A stretch of DNA of 64,000 bases from Lichina pygmaea (taxonomy: Eukaryota > Ascomycota > Lichinomycetes > Lichinales > Lichinaceae): the NCBI GenBank assembly GCA_963422465.1, contig OY730175.1, positions 2,914,001 to 2,978,000 of the forward strand, given 5' to 3'. Position 1 is the stretch's first letter, and each line of letters starts with the position of its first letter. Positions 23,268-34,793 of this stretch are shown here, piece after piece. Position numbers and translations under genes: made by a program. A model generated the notes under the pieces. It made no database searches and was not told the DNA's origin. It saw only the letters and a list, made by a program, of their open reading frames with translations.

Positions 23268-26200
23268 ATGAAAGACTCAAAGCTCACACTTCTCCAGTAT
23301 AATGTGCAAAAAAGCCAATCAGTCCAAGAGCTACTTCTAACAACCTCAGCTCTTCAAGAGGTGGATATTATTGGACTTCAAGAACTCTGGAAAAACTCTC
23401 ACCTGGAGATAAGCACCTCTACTGTTTTCTCTTCTTTTCTTCCTCTTTACTGTTCAGAGATTGGTAGAACACTTTTTCTGATTAATAAAAACCTGAAACT
23501 CTCTTCTCTTCATCCTACTTTCTGGAGTAAAGACTTTATTTCTCTTGAAATCTACTTGGAAAACTCTTCTACTTCTCTTTGGGTGCATAATCTTTACTTT
23601 ACCCCATCAAGTCAAGAAAACTATACAGAGGCATCAGAAGCTCTTCTCTGTTTACTCCAAAATACTTCACAAGCACAAGGACAACATGTTCTTCTCACAG
23701 ATTCAAACCTCCACCACCCAGACTGGTCAAAGAAAAGAAGACTGTACTCTGACACTGCAAACAAGTTCCAAAGTCTAATGAAAGATTTAAATCTGGATTT
23801 AGCTATTACACCTTTTACTCCCACCAGAGCAAGATCTCTTTCAGAAAAACCATGTTCTGTAATTGATCTGTCTTTTATTTCTTCTTCTCTTTCTAACTCC
23901 CTGATTTTCTCTAAAGTGGCTCTCCAGTTCTTTCATGGGTCTGACCACAGACCTATACTAACTAGCCTGGACCTGGATCCTCCAAGGAAAACCTGGAAGC
24001 CAGAAAGGAACTGGAAGACACTGGACTCAAACCTTGCAAGAGTAGAGTGTGAGAAGCTACAGCTACCTTCCCACTTTCAAGACAAGAATGAAGTGGACAA
24101 GTACTTGGAGTACCTGGACAACTTTCTCCAAGAAGTGGCAAGCAAATGTACACAGCTCCAGAAGCAATCTGGTCACTCAGTTCCCTGGTGGAACCAAGAC
24201 ATCCAAAACAAGGTTAGAGAGAAAAGAAGAGTAAGAAGACAAGTTCTCAGAGGACAGGCATCCCAAGAAGACCTTGAGCAAGCAACTAAGAACAAGAAAA
24301 AAGCAGTCAGAGAGGGAAAGCAGACCACCTTCAGACAACAAGTCCATGAGCTAGCCAGTTCTTCAAAAATCTGGAACCTTGCAAAGTGGGGAAAGACAAA
24401 AGCCAACAGGACTCCTGATCTTCCCCTGGTCCCAGATTTGGAAACACAAGAAGGACTAGCTAAAACCTTTAAGAAGAAGACAAAAGCATTCTCAGCCCAG
24501 TTCTTCCCCAAAGCACTTGTTCCAGAACCAAGTACAGAGAGTTCCCAGAGTACTCCAGAGATCCAGCTCTCTCAGAAAGTTACTGCTGAAGAAGTGGAAC
24601 AAATCCTGAACAAAAAGAAACCTTTCACAGCAGGGGGAAACGATAAGCTGCCAAATGGATTTCTGAAAGCTCTGGGTTCCAAGTTCTGCCAAGTTATGGC
24701 TGTTCTCACATCAACATGCTGGAGACTGGAATACTTTCCAGAGAGGTTCAAGAATGCAAAGACAGTCTGTCTAAGAAAACCTGGTAAAGGATGCTATAAC
24801 CAAGCTAAAGCCTGGCGCCCTATAGCTTTGCTAAACACAACTGGCAAGCTGATGGAAGCTATTACAGCAACCAGGCTAAGCAAGGTAGCAGAAGAAGCTA
24901 GACTTTTGCCAGAAATCCAGATGGACTTCAGGAAAGGAAGATCAACTGAATCAGCACTCTTCCTACTGACTTCCCAAGTGGAAAAAGTCTGGAAGAAAGG
25001 CATGGTTGCATCTCTACTTTCTCTGGATATCTCAGGAGCCTATGACAGAGTTCTACCCAAGATCCTCCAACAAATCCTAGAGAGAAAAAGAATTCCTCTC
25101 TGGCTATCTTCCTGGATTCTCTCTTTCTGCACCAGTTGTTCTACCACTCTTGTGTTTGATGACTCTGAGTTTTCTGCTATTCCTATTCACTGTGGAGTTC
25201 CCCAAGATTCCTCTTTATCTCCTATTCTTTTTCTATTTTATATTTCTGAACTTCATGAAACTGTACACTCTCCTTCCACTGGTGTTTCTGCTCTGGGATT
25301 TGCAGATGATACAAATCTGCTTGCATTTGGACACTCTCTAAAAAGCAACCTTCTGAAGTTGAAGAACACACACCTCGAATGTCTATCATGGGCTGCAAGA
25401 CATGGAATGGTCTTCTCTCCTGAGAAATATAAAATACTTCATTTTTCCAGAAGAAGATCAGACAATCTTCAGCTTAAGCTCAGACTGGGGAATGTGATTC
25501 TAAGACTAAAAGAAGAAGTGCGAGTATTAGGAGTGTACCTGGATGCAAAACTCCACTGGCATAAGCACCAGAGAATTATTCTTCAAAAAGCTCAGAAAGC
25601 ACTTTCCTCTCTTTCTAGAACTTCATATTCTACTTGGGGTTTCCCAGTCCTCACATCACGTCTTGTGTATACTGCAATACTCAGATCTTTACTGAGTTAT
25701 GCTGTGGGGATCTGGTTTAATCCTCTAAGAAAATCTTCTAATATCTCTTCTCTTAGCACATTCCAGAACAAATACCTGAGACTTATTGGAGGTGCCTTCA
25801 AAGCCACTCCATCTTTCTTATTAGAGAGTGAGCTTTTTCTTTTACCTCTAGATCTCTATTTCAAATTTCGCACAGCGTATTTTCTCTCTTCTATTCAAAC
25901 CTCCTCTCTGAAAACACTTCTGGACAATACTCAGATCTTTACTGAGTTATGCTGTGGGGATCTGGTTCAATCCTCTAAGAAAATCTTCTAATATCTCTTC
26001 TCTTAGCACATTCCAGAACAAATACCTGAGACTTATTGGAGGTGCCTTCAAAGCCACTCCATCTTTCTTATTAGAGAGTGAGCTTTTCTTTTACCTCTAG
26101 ATCTCTATTTCAAATTTCGCACAGCCTGTTTTCTCTCTTCTATTCAAACCTCCTCTCTGAAAACACTTCTGGACAATATATTTTCCAATATCTCCCACTA

Positions 26201-26759
26201 TGCCTCTTCTGTGAAGAAACCTTTAAAGGAATCCTCAACTATCTCCCCCTATTGGAAGTTCACTTGGTTAAACCAATTAACTACTAACCAGGCTAGTTCA
26301 AAGAAAGAACTACAGAAACTCTTTCTTAAAGAGTGGGAAAACCAATAGGAGGAGAAGAAAAGAAGAAGCTACTCTGGGTGGCAGGTGTTTTGTCAAAAGC
26401 CTCACCACAAGAACCTGAAGCTCTACAAAGAGCTACAGAAAGCTGAGGCAAGTCTACTACTACAAACCAGAACTGGGAGAATTGGCGTGGCAAGTTTTCT
26501 ATTCAGAGCTGGAGTTCCAGATTTTCCTACCCTTTTATATGTCTGTGGTCAAGCAGAAGAGACAGTGAAACATATCACCTCTTCATGCTCTCTTTATTCA
26601 AGTCAAAGACAGCAAGCTCCTTTTAATTCTCAAGATTTCACTTCTATTATTTCAAACCCAGAGCTTCTACAGAAGTTTCTATACTGGTTCATGTCTTTGA
26701 AAAGACTAAACCTGTTTAATCTGGCTTTCAAACTCCACTATTCGCACTCTAATATCTAG
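23268..26759 (+). pseudogene. LINE D ORF2, endonuclease plus reverse transcriptase
   Basis: The longest LINE frame here: 907 codons are open from the ATG at 23268. Endonuclease motifs are LQYNVQKSQ, the Glu in LQELWKNSH, LTDSNLHHPDW and SDHRP. RT motifs are CLRKPGKG, LNTTGKLMEAI, LDISGAYDR, CGVPQDSSLSPILF and FADDTN. The frame is then thrown out by a 250-base tandem duplication (25681-25930 repeated at 25931-26180). Further on, the C-terminal part with the C-x8-H-x4-C motif (CGQAEETVKHITSSC) is in frame up to 26759, after a TAG near 26346. No RNase H is seen. Confidence 0.88.
25681..26180 (+). repeat. 250-base direct tandem duplication inside LINE D
   Basis: Bases 25681-25930 recur at 25931-26180 with only a few differences (TTTAAT/TTCAAT and a T-run shortened by one). 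Both copies are preceded by CAATAC, a microhomology that fits a replication-slippage or short-homology repair origin. The length is not a multiple of three, so it destroys the ORF2 frame. Confidence 0.9.
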
Positions 26760-27126
26760 AAGTCTTCTTTCTACCAGTCACTACAAGATTTCCTTTTGCT
26801 ACATCCTCTAGTCACCCCCAGTCTTCAGTTTTTATTCCTCTAAAGGTTTTCTGAAGAAAATCACTCTTAGCTAGAAGATCTGCATGGCTGAAAAGCTACT
26901 ATCAGTGTAAGAATCAAATAAACAAATACAAAAAATTAGCCCAACATATTTGCTGTTCAGTTAGCTTCCTTGTTGACATAAAGTACTCCAGATTTTGATA
27001 GTCTGTGATGATACTGAATTTCTTCACACTTTGTAGCTTGGTGTCCCACTTGTCTAGTGCCTTGATTATAGCAAGTATCTCTTTGTCATAGATCTTGTAG
27101 TTGCATTCAGCAGGCAGGTGGTGTTT

Positions 27127-27318
27127 TTTTATTTTATTTATTTGATTCTTACACTGATAGTAGCTTTTCAGCCATGCAGATCTTCCAGCTAAGAGTGATT
27201 TTCTTCAGAAAACCTTTAGAGGAATAAAAACTGAAGACTGGGGGTGACTAGAGGATGTAGCAAAAGGAAATCTTGTAGTGACTGGTAGAAAGAAAACTTC
27301 TAGATATTAGAGTGTGAA
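27127..27318 (-). mobile_element. LINE tail G1 (192 bases)
   Basis: A severely 5'-truncated LINE insertion holding only the 3' UTR and terminal motif. It is flanked by a 15-base target duplication, AGGCAGGTGGTGTTT (27112-27126 and 27319-27333), inside the RNase H region of X. Confidence 0.88.
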
Positions 27319-27532
27319 AGGCAGGTGGTGTTTAGACATGTACATAATCAGCTGTAGAACACTATCAATAACCTGCTGCAGCACTGCTTCTGAGCACCAG
27401 CCAGAGATGTCACACACCAAAACAGTCTTGTAGCCTGTGTCAAACTGCCCTAGTACCAGGACTATCACAAACACCTTTTTAGAATCTTGAAAACTTTATC
27501 ACACTCAGAGGTCTACTGGTACACTTTCTTTT

Positions 27533-27901
27533 TGATTCTTACACTGATAGTAGCTTTCCAGCCATGCAGATCTTCTAGCTAAGAGTGATTTTCTTCAGAA
27601 AACCTTTAGAGGAATAAAAACTGAAGACTGGGGGTGACTAGAGGATGTAGCAAAAGGAAATCTTGTAGTGACTGGTAGAAAGAAGACTTCTAGATATTAG
27701 AGTGTGAATAGTGGAGTTTGAAAGCCAGATTAAACTGGTTCAGTCTTTTCAAAGACATGAACCAGTATGAAAACTTCTGTAGAAGCTCTGGGTTTGAAAT
27801 AATAGAAGTGAAATCTTGAGAATTGAAAGGAGCTTGCTGTCTTTGACTTGAATAAAGAGAGCATGAAGAGGTGATATGTTTCACTGTCTCTTCTGCTTGA
27901 C
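27533..27901 (-). mobile_element. LINE tail G2 (about 370 bases)
   Basis: A second 5'-truncated LINE end in X. It carries the last 60 or so codons of ORF2 (from the C-x8-H-x4-C region), the 3' UTR and the terminal motif. The flanks CTACTGGTACACTTTCTTT and CTACTGGAACACTATGTTT look like a decayed target duplication with three mismatches. Confidence 0.85.
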
Positions 27902-28687
27902 CTACTGGAACACTATGTTTTTCTTGGTGAGATCTGTCAATAGGGTAGCAATCTTGGAGAAGTCCTTGATGAAGTGTCTGTAAAAATTCACAAAGTCAAG
28001 GAAGACTTGGACTGCTTGTACCAAGGTGGGCACTGTCCAAGCTTGCAAGATGGAGATTTTCTCTAGATCTATTTGTAGTCTTTTTCCTGCTTCAAGAATA
28101 AAGTCCAGATACTTTGTGGTCTGCATGTGGAACTCACATTTGTCAATATCAATTTATAGACCTGCTTCCTGCAACTGTTGCAGAATCTTCTTAACATGTC
28201 TCTTGTGTTCTCCCAGTGTTCTGTCAGTGTAGATCAGGATGTTGTCAATCTACACAGAGCAGAACTCATCCAAAAAGTTCTTCAGAGTGTGGTTGATGTA
28301 CTTCTGGAAGATGCTGGGGATGTTGGCTAGTCCAAACAGAGTGACCAGCTATTTGTAGAGTCTGTAACATGTGCGGAACACTGTCTTCCATTCATCTCCC
28401 TCCACTACTCAGATCTTGTGAAACACTGTGATGACATTGAGCTTGGTGAAGTACTTGGCCCTGCTGACTGAATTAAGAGTTTCCTGGATCAACAGCAGAG
28501 AGTATCAGTTCTTTCTTGTGATTCTATTCAGACTCCAGTAATCCACACAGAATTGCAGTCCACCTTGTGGCTTGTGCACAAAGAGCACTGGAGCAGCTGT
28601 GGGTGATTGACTTACATGAATAAACTCTTTGTCTAATAATCTATTGAGGGTGTGGCACAACACCAGAAGCTTATCCTTTGACATAGT

Positions 28688-31600
28688 TGTTAAGGCCTAG
28701 GCCGGAACAGCCCAGGTAAGCGAGGGAGGAGTGTTAGTCATGCGGAACAACATCCGACCGATCCGGTGGACGAGCAGGAGCTAAGCGAGGAGCTCGTCCA
28801 CGCAAAAGGATGATACCCCTCGAGGAGACCCCCCCCTTGGGGCATCTGTATAAAGACCCCCCAAAGGGCCCGGAGGGATTAGCTCTCCAGGCTGAACACA
28901 CAATACAAACCCATCGTACTGAGACAATAGCACAGGAGAGTTACCCCACCTGTCTATTCCTCTACCGAGTCCCTGTCTAGAATCCACCCTGCGAAGCAAC
29001 AGACTGAGCTGCCTTCTGTGTGAACCCGGCCCAGCCTGTAACAGTTTCAGCCTCTAACATACAGGACACTGACTTGATACGATGGTGGATCCACGAAGCC
29101 CTACCTCTTCTCAGGCAGCCCAAGCCCAAGCTGCTCAGGCGGCTCAGGCCCAGGCTGTCCAGGCAGCACCTATTGTTAACCTACCCCCGAAGCCCTTGAA
29201 GGTAGGTGCCCCGAAGAGGTACGATGGATCCAGGGGAGGACTGGAGTTGTTCTTCTCACAGCTGGAGCTCTACTATAGGTTCAACACAGCCCAGTTCCTG
29301 ACAGACCAGGAGAAGGTGCTGTTTGCAGCCTCCTACCTGGAAGGACCAGCCTTCGCTTGGTTTAATGTCTACTTAAGGGATTACCTAGACAATCAGGCAG
29401 ACCCCAAGGAGCAAGAAGATAATACCTGACAGGTCATGGGAAGCTTGAAAACCTTTAAGACAGCTATGAGGAAGACATTTGGGATCCTTGACAAGGAAAG
29501 GGATGTGGAACAAAAGCTCCAAGCACTGCAGCAAACTGGATTGGCATCGGAATTCACGGCGAAGTTCCAACAACTAGCAGTGAGGACTCAGTGGGGGGAC
29601 AGTGCACTAACAGCACTATTCTACCAAGGCCTCAAGGAACAAGTCAAGGATGACATTGCGCGAGGAGACTGACCAACCGAGCTCTACGAAATAATCAAGA
29701 CTGCAGTTCGCATCGACGACTGACAGTTCGAGAGAGAGCTTGAGAAGTGAGGCAAGCAGACAAAACCATGGGTGAAGAAAAAGCCAACACCTGCCAAAGA
29801 TAACTACAGCTTGGTACCCATGGAAATCGATGCAGTGGAACCACAAAAGAAGGAGACACGGAAGTGTTACAACTGTCAGAAAGTGGGCCACCTTGCAGTG
29901 AACTGCAGGAGCAAGAACAAGAACAAGAAGGGCAAAGGGAAGCAGTTGAACACCACAAGTGCCTGGAAAGGCAGGGAGATGGAGGAGCCCCAGAGGGCCC
30001 CCCAAGGCACACTACCCCACAATCACTCTGAGGTGGCACTCCTCAGAGAGGAGGACAACCTCTGACAACACACCGAAAAACTTGAGAACATGCTCCAAGA
30101 AACCTTGGACCACCTTGACAAGGTCTGAAGGAAGGTCGACAGAATCCACTGGGAGGACAACCTGATCTCCAAGTTTGACACAACCAGCTATATAGAGGAA
30201 CAGGTTGACGACGAAGAACCCCAGCCACCACCAGTTCCTGACAAAACTGTCCTTCGACGACAGGACACAACCCTATCAGAAATAGGGAAGGTGCAAGTAC
30301 CACGATGGGTTGACAATACCCTCAGCATCATACAGGTCAGAGACATTGCTGATGATTGCAACCAAGACCTGGGGGAACAATGCACCACCACATGATGCAA
30401 ACAACACACGGTAGAGTGTCAGGCCCAGAGCCTAGGCAGCTCAAAAAACTAGCAGTGCTCTTCAAAACTGGGGTCGGAAAAGCAGGCAAGACAACACCCC
30501 GGGAGGAAGGAGTCAAGCCGAGTCTTGACACAACAGCCTGCAGCCCGCACTTTCACATCAAGATCAGAGTCAATGGGTGGTTGGCTAAGGCCATGATCAA
30601 CTCTGGTGTGACTGGCAACTTCATGTCAGAAAGCTTTGCCAGAAGAAACAAGGTTCCAGTCCAAGGCAAGAAAGACCCCTACCAGTTGACAGTAGTGGAC
30701 AGAACACCACTCTCCAAAGACAAGGGACAAGTGATGAAGGAGACTAAGAGCCTGAGACTGAGTGTCCATGGCATGACAATCAGAACAGAGGAATTCAACT
30801 TGGTCCGGATACCACATGAAGTTATATTGGGACTTCCGTGGTTGGAAAAACAAAACCCAAGGATTGACTGGAGAAGAAGGTAACTAGTCTTTCCAGATAA
30901 GACACTGGTCACGTCAGAACCAGGGGTGACGATTAAAGAAATCTCACTGACACACTGGAAGAAATACCACCAGCACAGGCAGGCCTGTGTGGCCTGGATG
31001 AAACCCCAAACACAACAACTTTGCACCACGCAAGACACTGTGGGCAAGACTCAGGCACCGCAGTTGCCAAGTGAGTATAAAAGATACCAGGAGATGTTCG
31101 AAGAAACAGCGATCATGACACTACTGGAACATCAGGAGTGGGACCACAAGATTCCGCTAGAAGACAGAAAAAAACCCACACACAGCCCTATCTACGCTCT
31201 GTCAGCAAAAGAGCTTGAGGCCCTGAGAGACTACCTGGATGAGAACCTAGTGAAAGGGTTCATAAGACCTTCAACATCACTGGCTGGATACCCAATATTG
31301 TTTGTGCCAAAGAAAGATGGCAAACTTCGACTGTGTGTCAATTACCGGCGGCTAAATGCGATTACGGTGAAGAACTGTTACCCACTGCCACTGATATCGG
31401 AAATCCAAGACCGGATCTAAGGAGCCAAATAGTTCACCAAGTTTGACATTCAAGGTGCTTTCAACCTGGTTAGGATGAAAGACAGTGAGGAATGGAAGAC
31501 AGTCTTTCGTACAAGGTACAGGCACTACAAGTATACTGTGATGCCATTCAGCCTTACGAATGCACTGGCAACATTCCAATCACTTATTAACACTGTCCTC

Positions 31601-34600
31601 TGACAATACCTGGACATATTTGTCACTGCTTATATTGACGATGTCTTGGTATACACCAATGGAACCTTGGAGGAGTATAAACAGCATGTCAAAACAATCC
31701 TACATGCGCTCCAGAAAGCAGGCATGAGGTTACGCCTTGATAAAAGTGTTTTCCACACAAAGGAAGTGGAATATTTGGGGTCGATCCTGACAACAGAAGG
31801 AATCCGAATGGACAACACAAAGACGGCAGCAGTACAAGACTGGCCAACACCCAAAAACCTCAAAGAAGTACAATCCTTCCTAGGATTTGCAAACTTCTAC
31901 TGACGATTCATCAAGGACTACTCAAGAACAGCAGCAGCCTTGACAGAGTTAACCAGAAAGAACAAATCTTTCAGGTGGGGGGAGAGCCAACAAGCAGCCT
32001 TCCAGGAGTTGAAGGATAAATTCATCTCCGCACCTATTTTGGCATCATTTGATCCTGAGAAGAGAATCATTCTGGAAACTGATGCCTCAGACCAAGTATT
32101 GGGATCCTGCTTGTGTCAACCAGATGCTGACAACCACTTACACCCTGTCGCGTATCGATCAAGAAAGTTCTCTGGCCCAGAACTGAGGTACGATGTTCAC
32201 AACAAAGAGTTGCTAGCAATCGTCGACACATTCCAAGAATAGAGGCCTTACTTGGAAGGGGCAAAATACACGGTAGACATGTACTCGGACCACAAGAACT
32301 TAGCTTACTTCACAACGACTAAGAAGCTAAACTGACGACAGGTTCGATGGGCAGAGTTGTTAGCATCATACAACTTCCAAATCCTCTACCGGAAGGGCAC
32401 TGAAAATGCTCAAGTGGATGCTCTCAGCAGGTGACCAGACCTGATGGATGAGAAAACAACAGAGGAACACCCAATCCTAGCGACAAAAGAACAAACCCTG
32501 GTCTATGCCCAACCCCAACTGGCAACAACAGAAACAAAGAGTCCACTCCTTACCCTTGGCCACAAGACAGCAAACAAAAAGGAAATTGTGCCAGAAAGAG
32601 CACAAGAGAAGGTGATCTGGAGGCACTATGACAGGCCTTTGCACAGACACCCTGGGTGAGATAAAACCTTGGAGAAAATCCAAAGGAATTACTGCTTCGA
32701 TGGAATGAAGCGCAAGGTGACAGAGTTCATTCGCAACTGTGAACAGTGTGCGAAGAACAAGCCACCAAGACATAAGCCCTATGGGCAGGCACAGCAAATG
32801 GACCTACCTGAGGCACCATAGGAAACTATCATGATGGATTTTGTGGTCAAGTTGCCAAAGTCAACAGACCCAGTAACAAAGGTGGTATACGATAGCATTT
32901 TGGTGGTTGTTGACAAGCTCACCAAATACGCCCACCTGGTCCTGTGGAAAGAGTCAGAAACTGCGAACGAACTTGCGAGTGTCCTACTCAGAGAGCTGGT
33001 AAGCCACTGAGAGCTACCAAAGACAATCATCTCAGATCAAGACAAACTCTTCACCTTGAAATTCTGGAACATGTGGACAAGGCAACTTGGCATTGATACA
33101 AGGATGTCAACAGCCTACCACCCACAAACTGACAGACAAACTGAGCGGACAAACCAGACAATGGAGCAGTATCTACGACACTACATCAACCACCAGCAGG
33201 ATAACTGGGTGGAACTGCTACCAATAGCCCAGTTTGTGTTCAACAACCAGCAACATAGTGTAACAGGGACAACACCATTCTTTGCGAACTACGGAAGAAA
33301 CCCCTGATGGCAGGCAACAGCAGGAGGTGATATTGTTGATGTTAGCAAACTCACTGCTATGCACAAGATGATGAAAACAATAATCGACTGTGCCCAGAAC
33401 ACCACCGCCCGCTGATTACATGACAAAAGGTTGAAGGGACCAACCCTGGAAAAGGGGGATAAGGTCTACCTATCAACAAAAAACCTGCGCTCAAAGCGAC
33501 TGAGCAAAAAGCTGGATCATGTACGAATCAGACTATTCGAAATCAAGAAGCGCACTGGGAAGGTCAACTATCGACTGAGACTACCACAAAAAGCAAGAAT
33601 ACACTGAGTATTCCACGTCTCGCTGCTCGAACCAGCACCCAGTGACGCAGAGATTAAGACAGAATAGAACTTTGAGAATGACAAAGAAGAGTACGATGTC
33701 AAAAGGATCCTGGATAGTCGAAGAAACAGATGGAAGACTGAGTACCTGGTGAAGTGGTTAGGATTTGACGAAGAGGAAAACTCGTGGGAACCAACCGAGA
33801 ACTTCAGCCCTGCGATGAACCAGAAGCTGGTGGATTACCACCAAGCAAACCCGCAGTGACCAGGTCTGACGGAGACAACAGCTTGAGAGAAGCCAAAGCC
33901 TCTGAAGAGAAGATGTCCTCAAAGGATGGTGGAGCAGCAGCCTGACTGGCCTCCTGTTTGCGGATAACACGGAGAGCCTTCTGTTCCTGAGCATCGAGGG
34001 ATTCCTGATCCTTGATGGTGGACAGCTCATGACAGATGGCATCAGCCTCCTTCTGCGAGAGATGACCCAGCTGCCGGTGGAGGTGGATCTGCCAGGGAAG
34101 CAACTTTGACAATTGGTCATCAGTCTCCCGCAGCTGAGCCTCAAGCTGCTTGCGCTCAAGTTCCATCTTCTTCCATTCTGATTCTGAGAGATGAAGGTTG
34201 CAGTGATGACCTTTCTCAACACACTGACAACAAAAAGATGACGCAGAGCTCACGACACACTTGGCGTGGTCGCAACAACAAGCACCGCATGTGATTTTTG
34301 ATTCCTTGCCTATTTTGCCAATACGACAAGAGAGAAAACTGCGACAACAAGTTCAAGTTGTCTGGCTTTGGTTCATGACAAAAGAGGAGCAGGAACAAAA
34401 AGGATCTGGGGACAGAACCCTTGGAGGGAGGGGATAGTGTTAAGGCCTAGGCTGGAACAGCCCAGGTAAGCAAGGGAGGAGTGTTAGTCATGCGGAACAA
34501 CATCCGACCGATCTGGTGGACAAGCAGGAGCTAAGCGAGGAGCTCGTCCACGCAAAAGGATGATACCCCTCGAGGAGACCCCCCCCTTGGGGCATCTGTA

Positions 34601-34793
34601 TAAAGACCCCCCAAAGGGCCCGGAGGGATTAGCTCTCCAGGCTGAACACACAATACGAACCCATCGTACTGAGACAATAGCACAGGAGAGTTACCCCACC
34701 TGTCTATTCCTCTACCGAGTCCCTGTCTAGAATCCACCCTGCGAAGCAACAGACTGAGCTGCCTTCTGTGTGAACCCGGCCCGGCCTGTAACA
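28688..34793 (+). mobile_element. Ty3/gypsy chromodomain element (fossil) inserted in X
   Basis: A plus-strand element of 6106 bases with 356-base LTRs (28688-29043 and 34438-34793) and the target duplication ATAGT (28683-28687 and 34794-34798). Parts in order: gag (from 29082, MVDPRSPTSS) with one CCHC knuckle (CYNCQKVGHLAVNC), protease, RT, RNase H, integrase and chromodomain (about 29.8-33.85 kb), then an antisense gene (about 33804-34300), a purine tract (GGAGGGAGGGGATAG) and the 3' LTR. The coding part has a dozen or more breaks. The LTRs differ at about six sites, all transitions, so the insertion is younger than its coding decay suggests. Confidence 0.92.
33804..34300 (-). CDS. Antisense cysteine-cluster plus coiled-coil protein of gypsy 28688
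   Basis: An open minus-strand frame of at least 150 codons within a plus-strand gypsy, overlapping the chromodomain end and facing away from the 3' LTR. It has two cysteine groups (CGACCCDHAKC and CCQCVEKGHHC) and the coiled-coil-like segment SESEWKKMELERKQLEAQL, nearly the same as the one in the Z protein. An extended C-terminal region with more predicted helices follows (LSQKEADAICHELS, SSEALASLKLLSPSDLV). The start codon is not certain. The frame stays open although the host element's sense coding is heavily decayed. Function unknown. Confidence 0.55.

Larger units (their letters stand above)
22808..26937 (+). mobile_element. LINE copy D, 5'-truncated in ORF1
   Basis: A plus-strand LINE starting in the ORF1 knuckle region (CFGYGHQAHAC) and running through ORF2 to the terminal motif and an AAATAAACAAAT tail at about 26937. 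ORF1 is truncated on the left by unassigned sequence. ORF1 end and ORF2 start keep the ATGA overlap at 23268. On its right lies gypsy X (RNase H region), but X does not resume on the left, so the insertion site has been rearranged. Confidence 0.87.
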
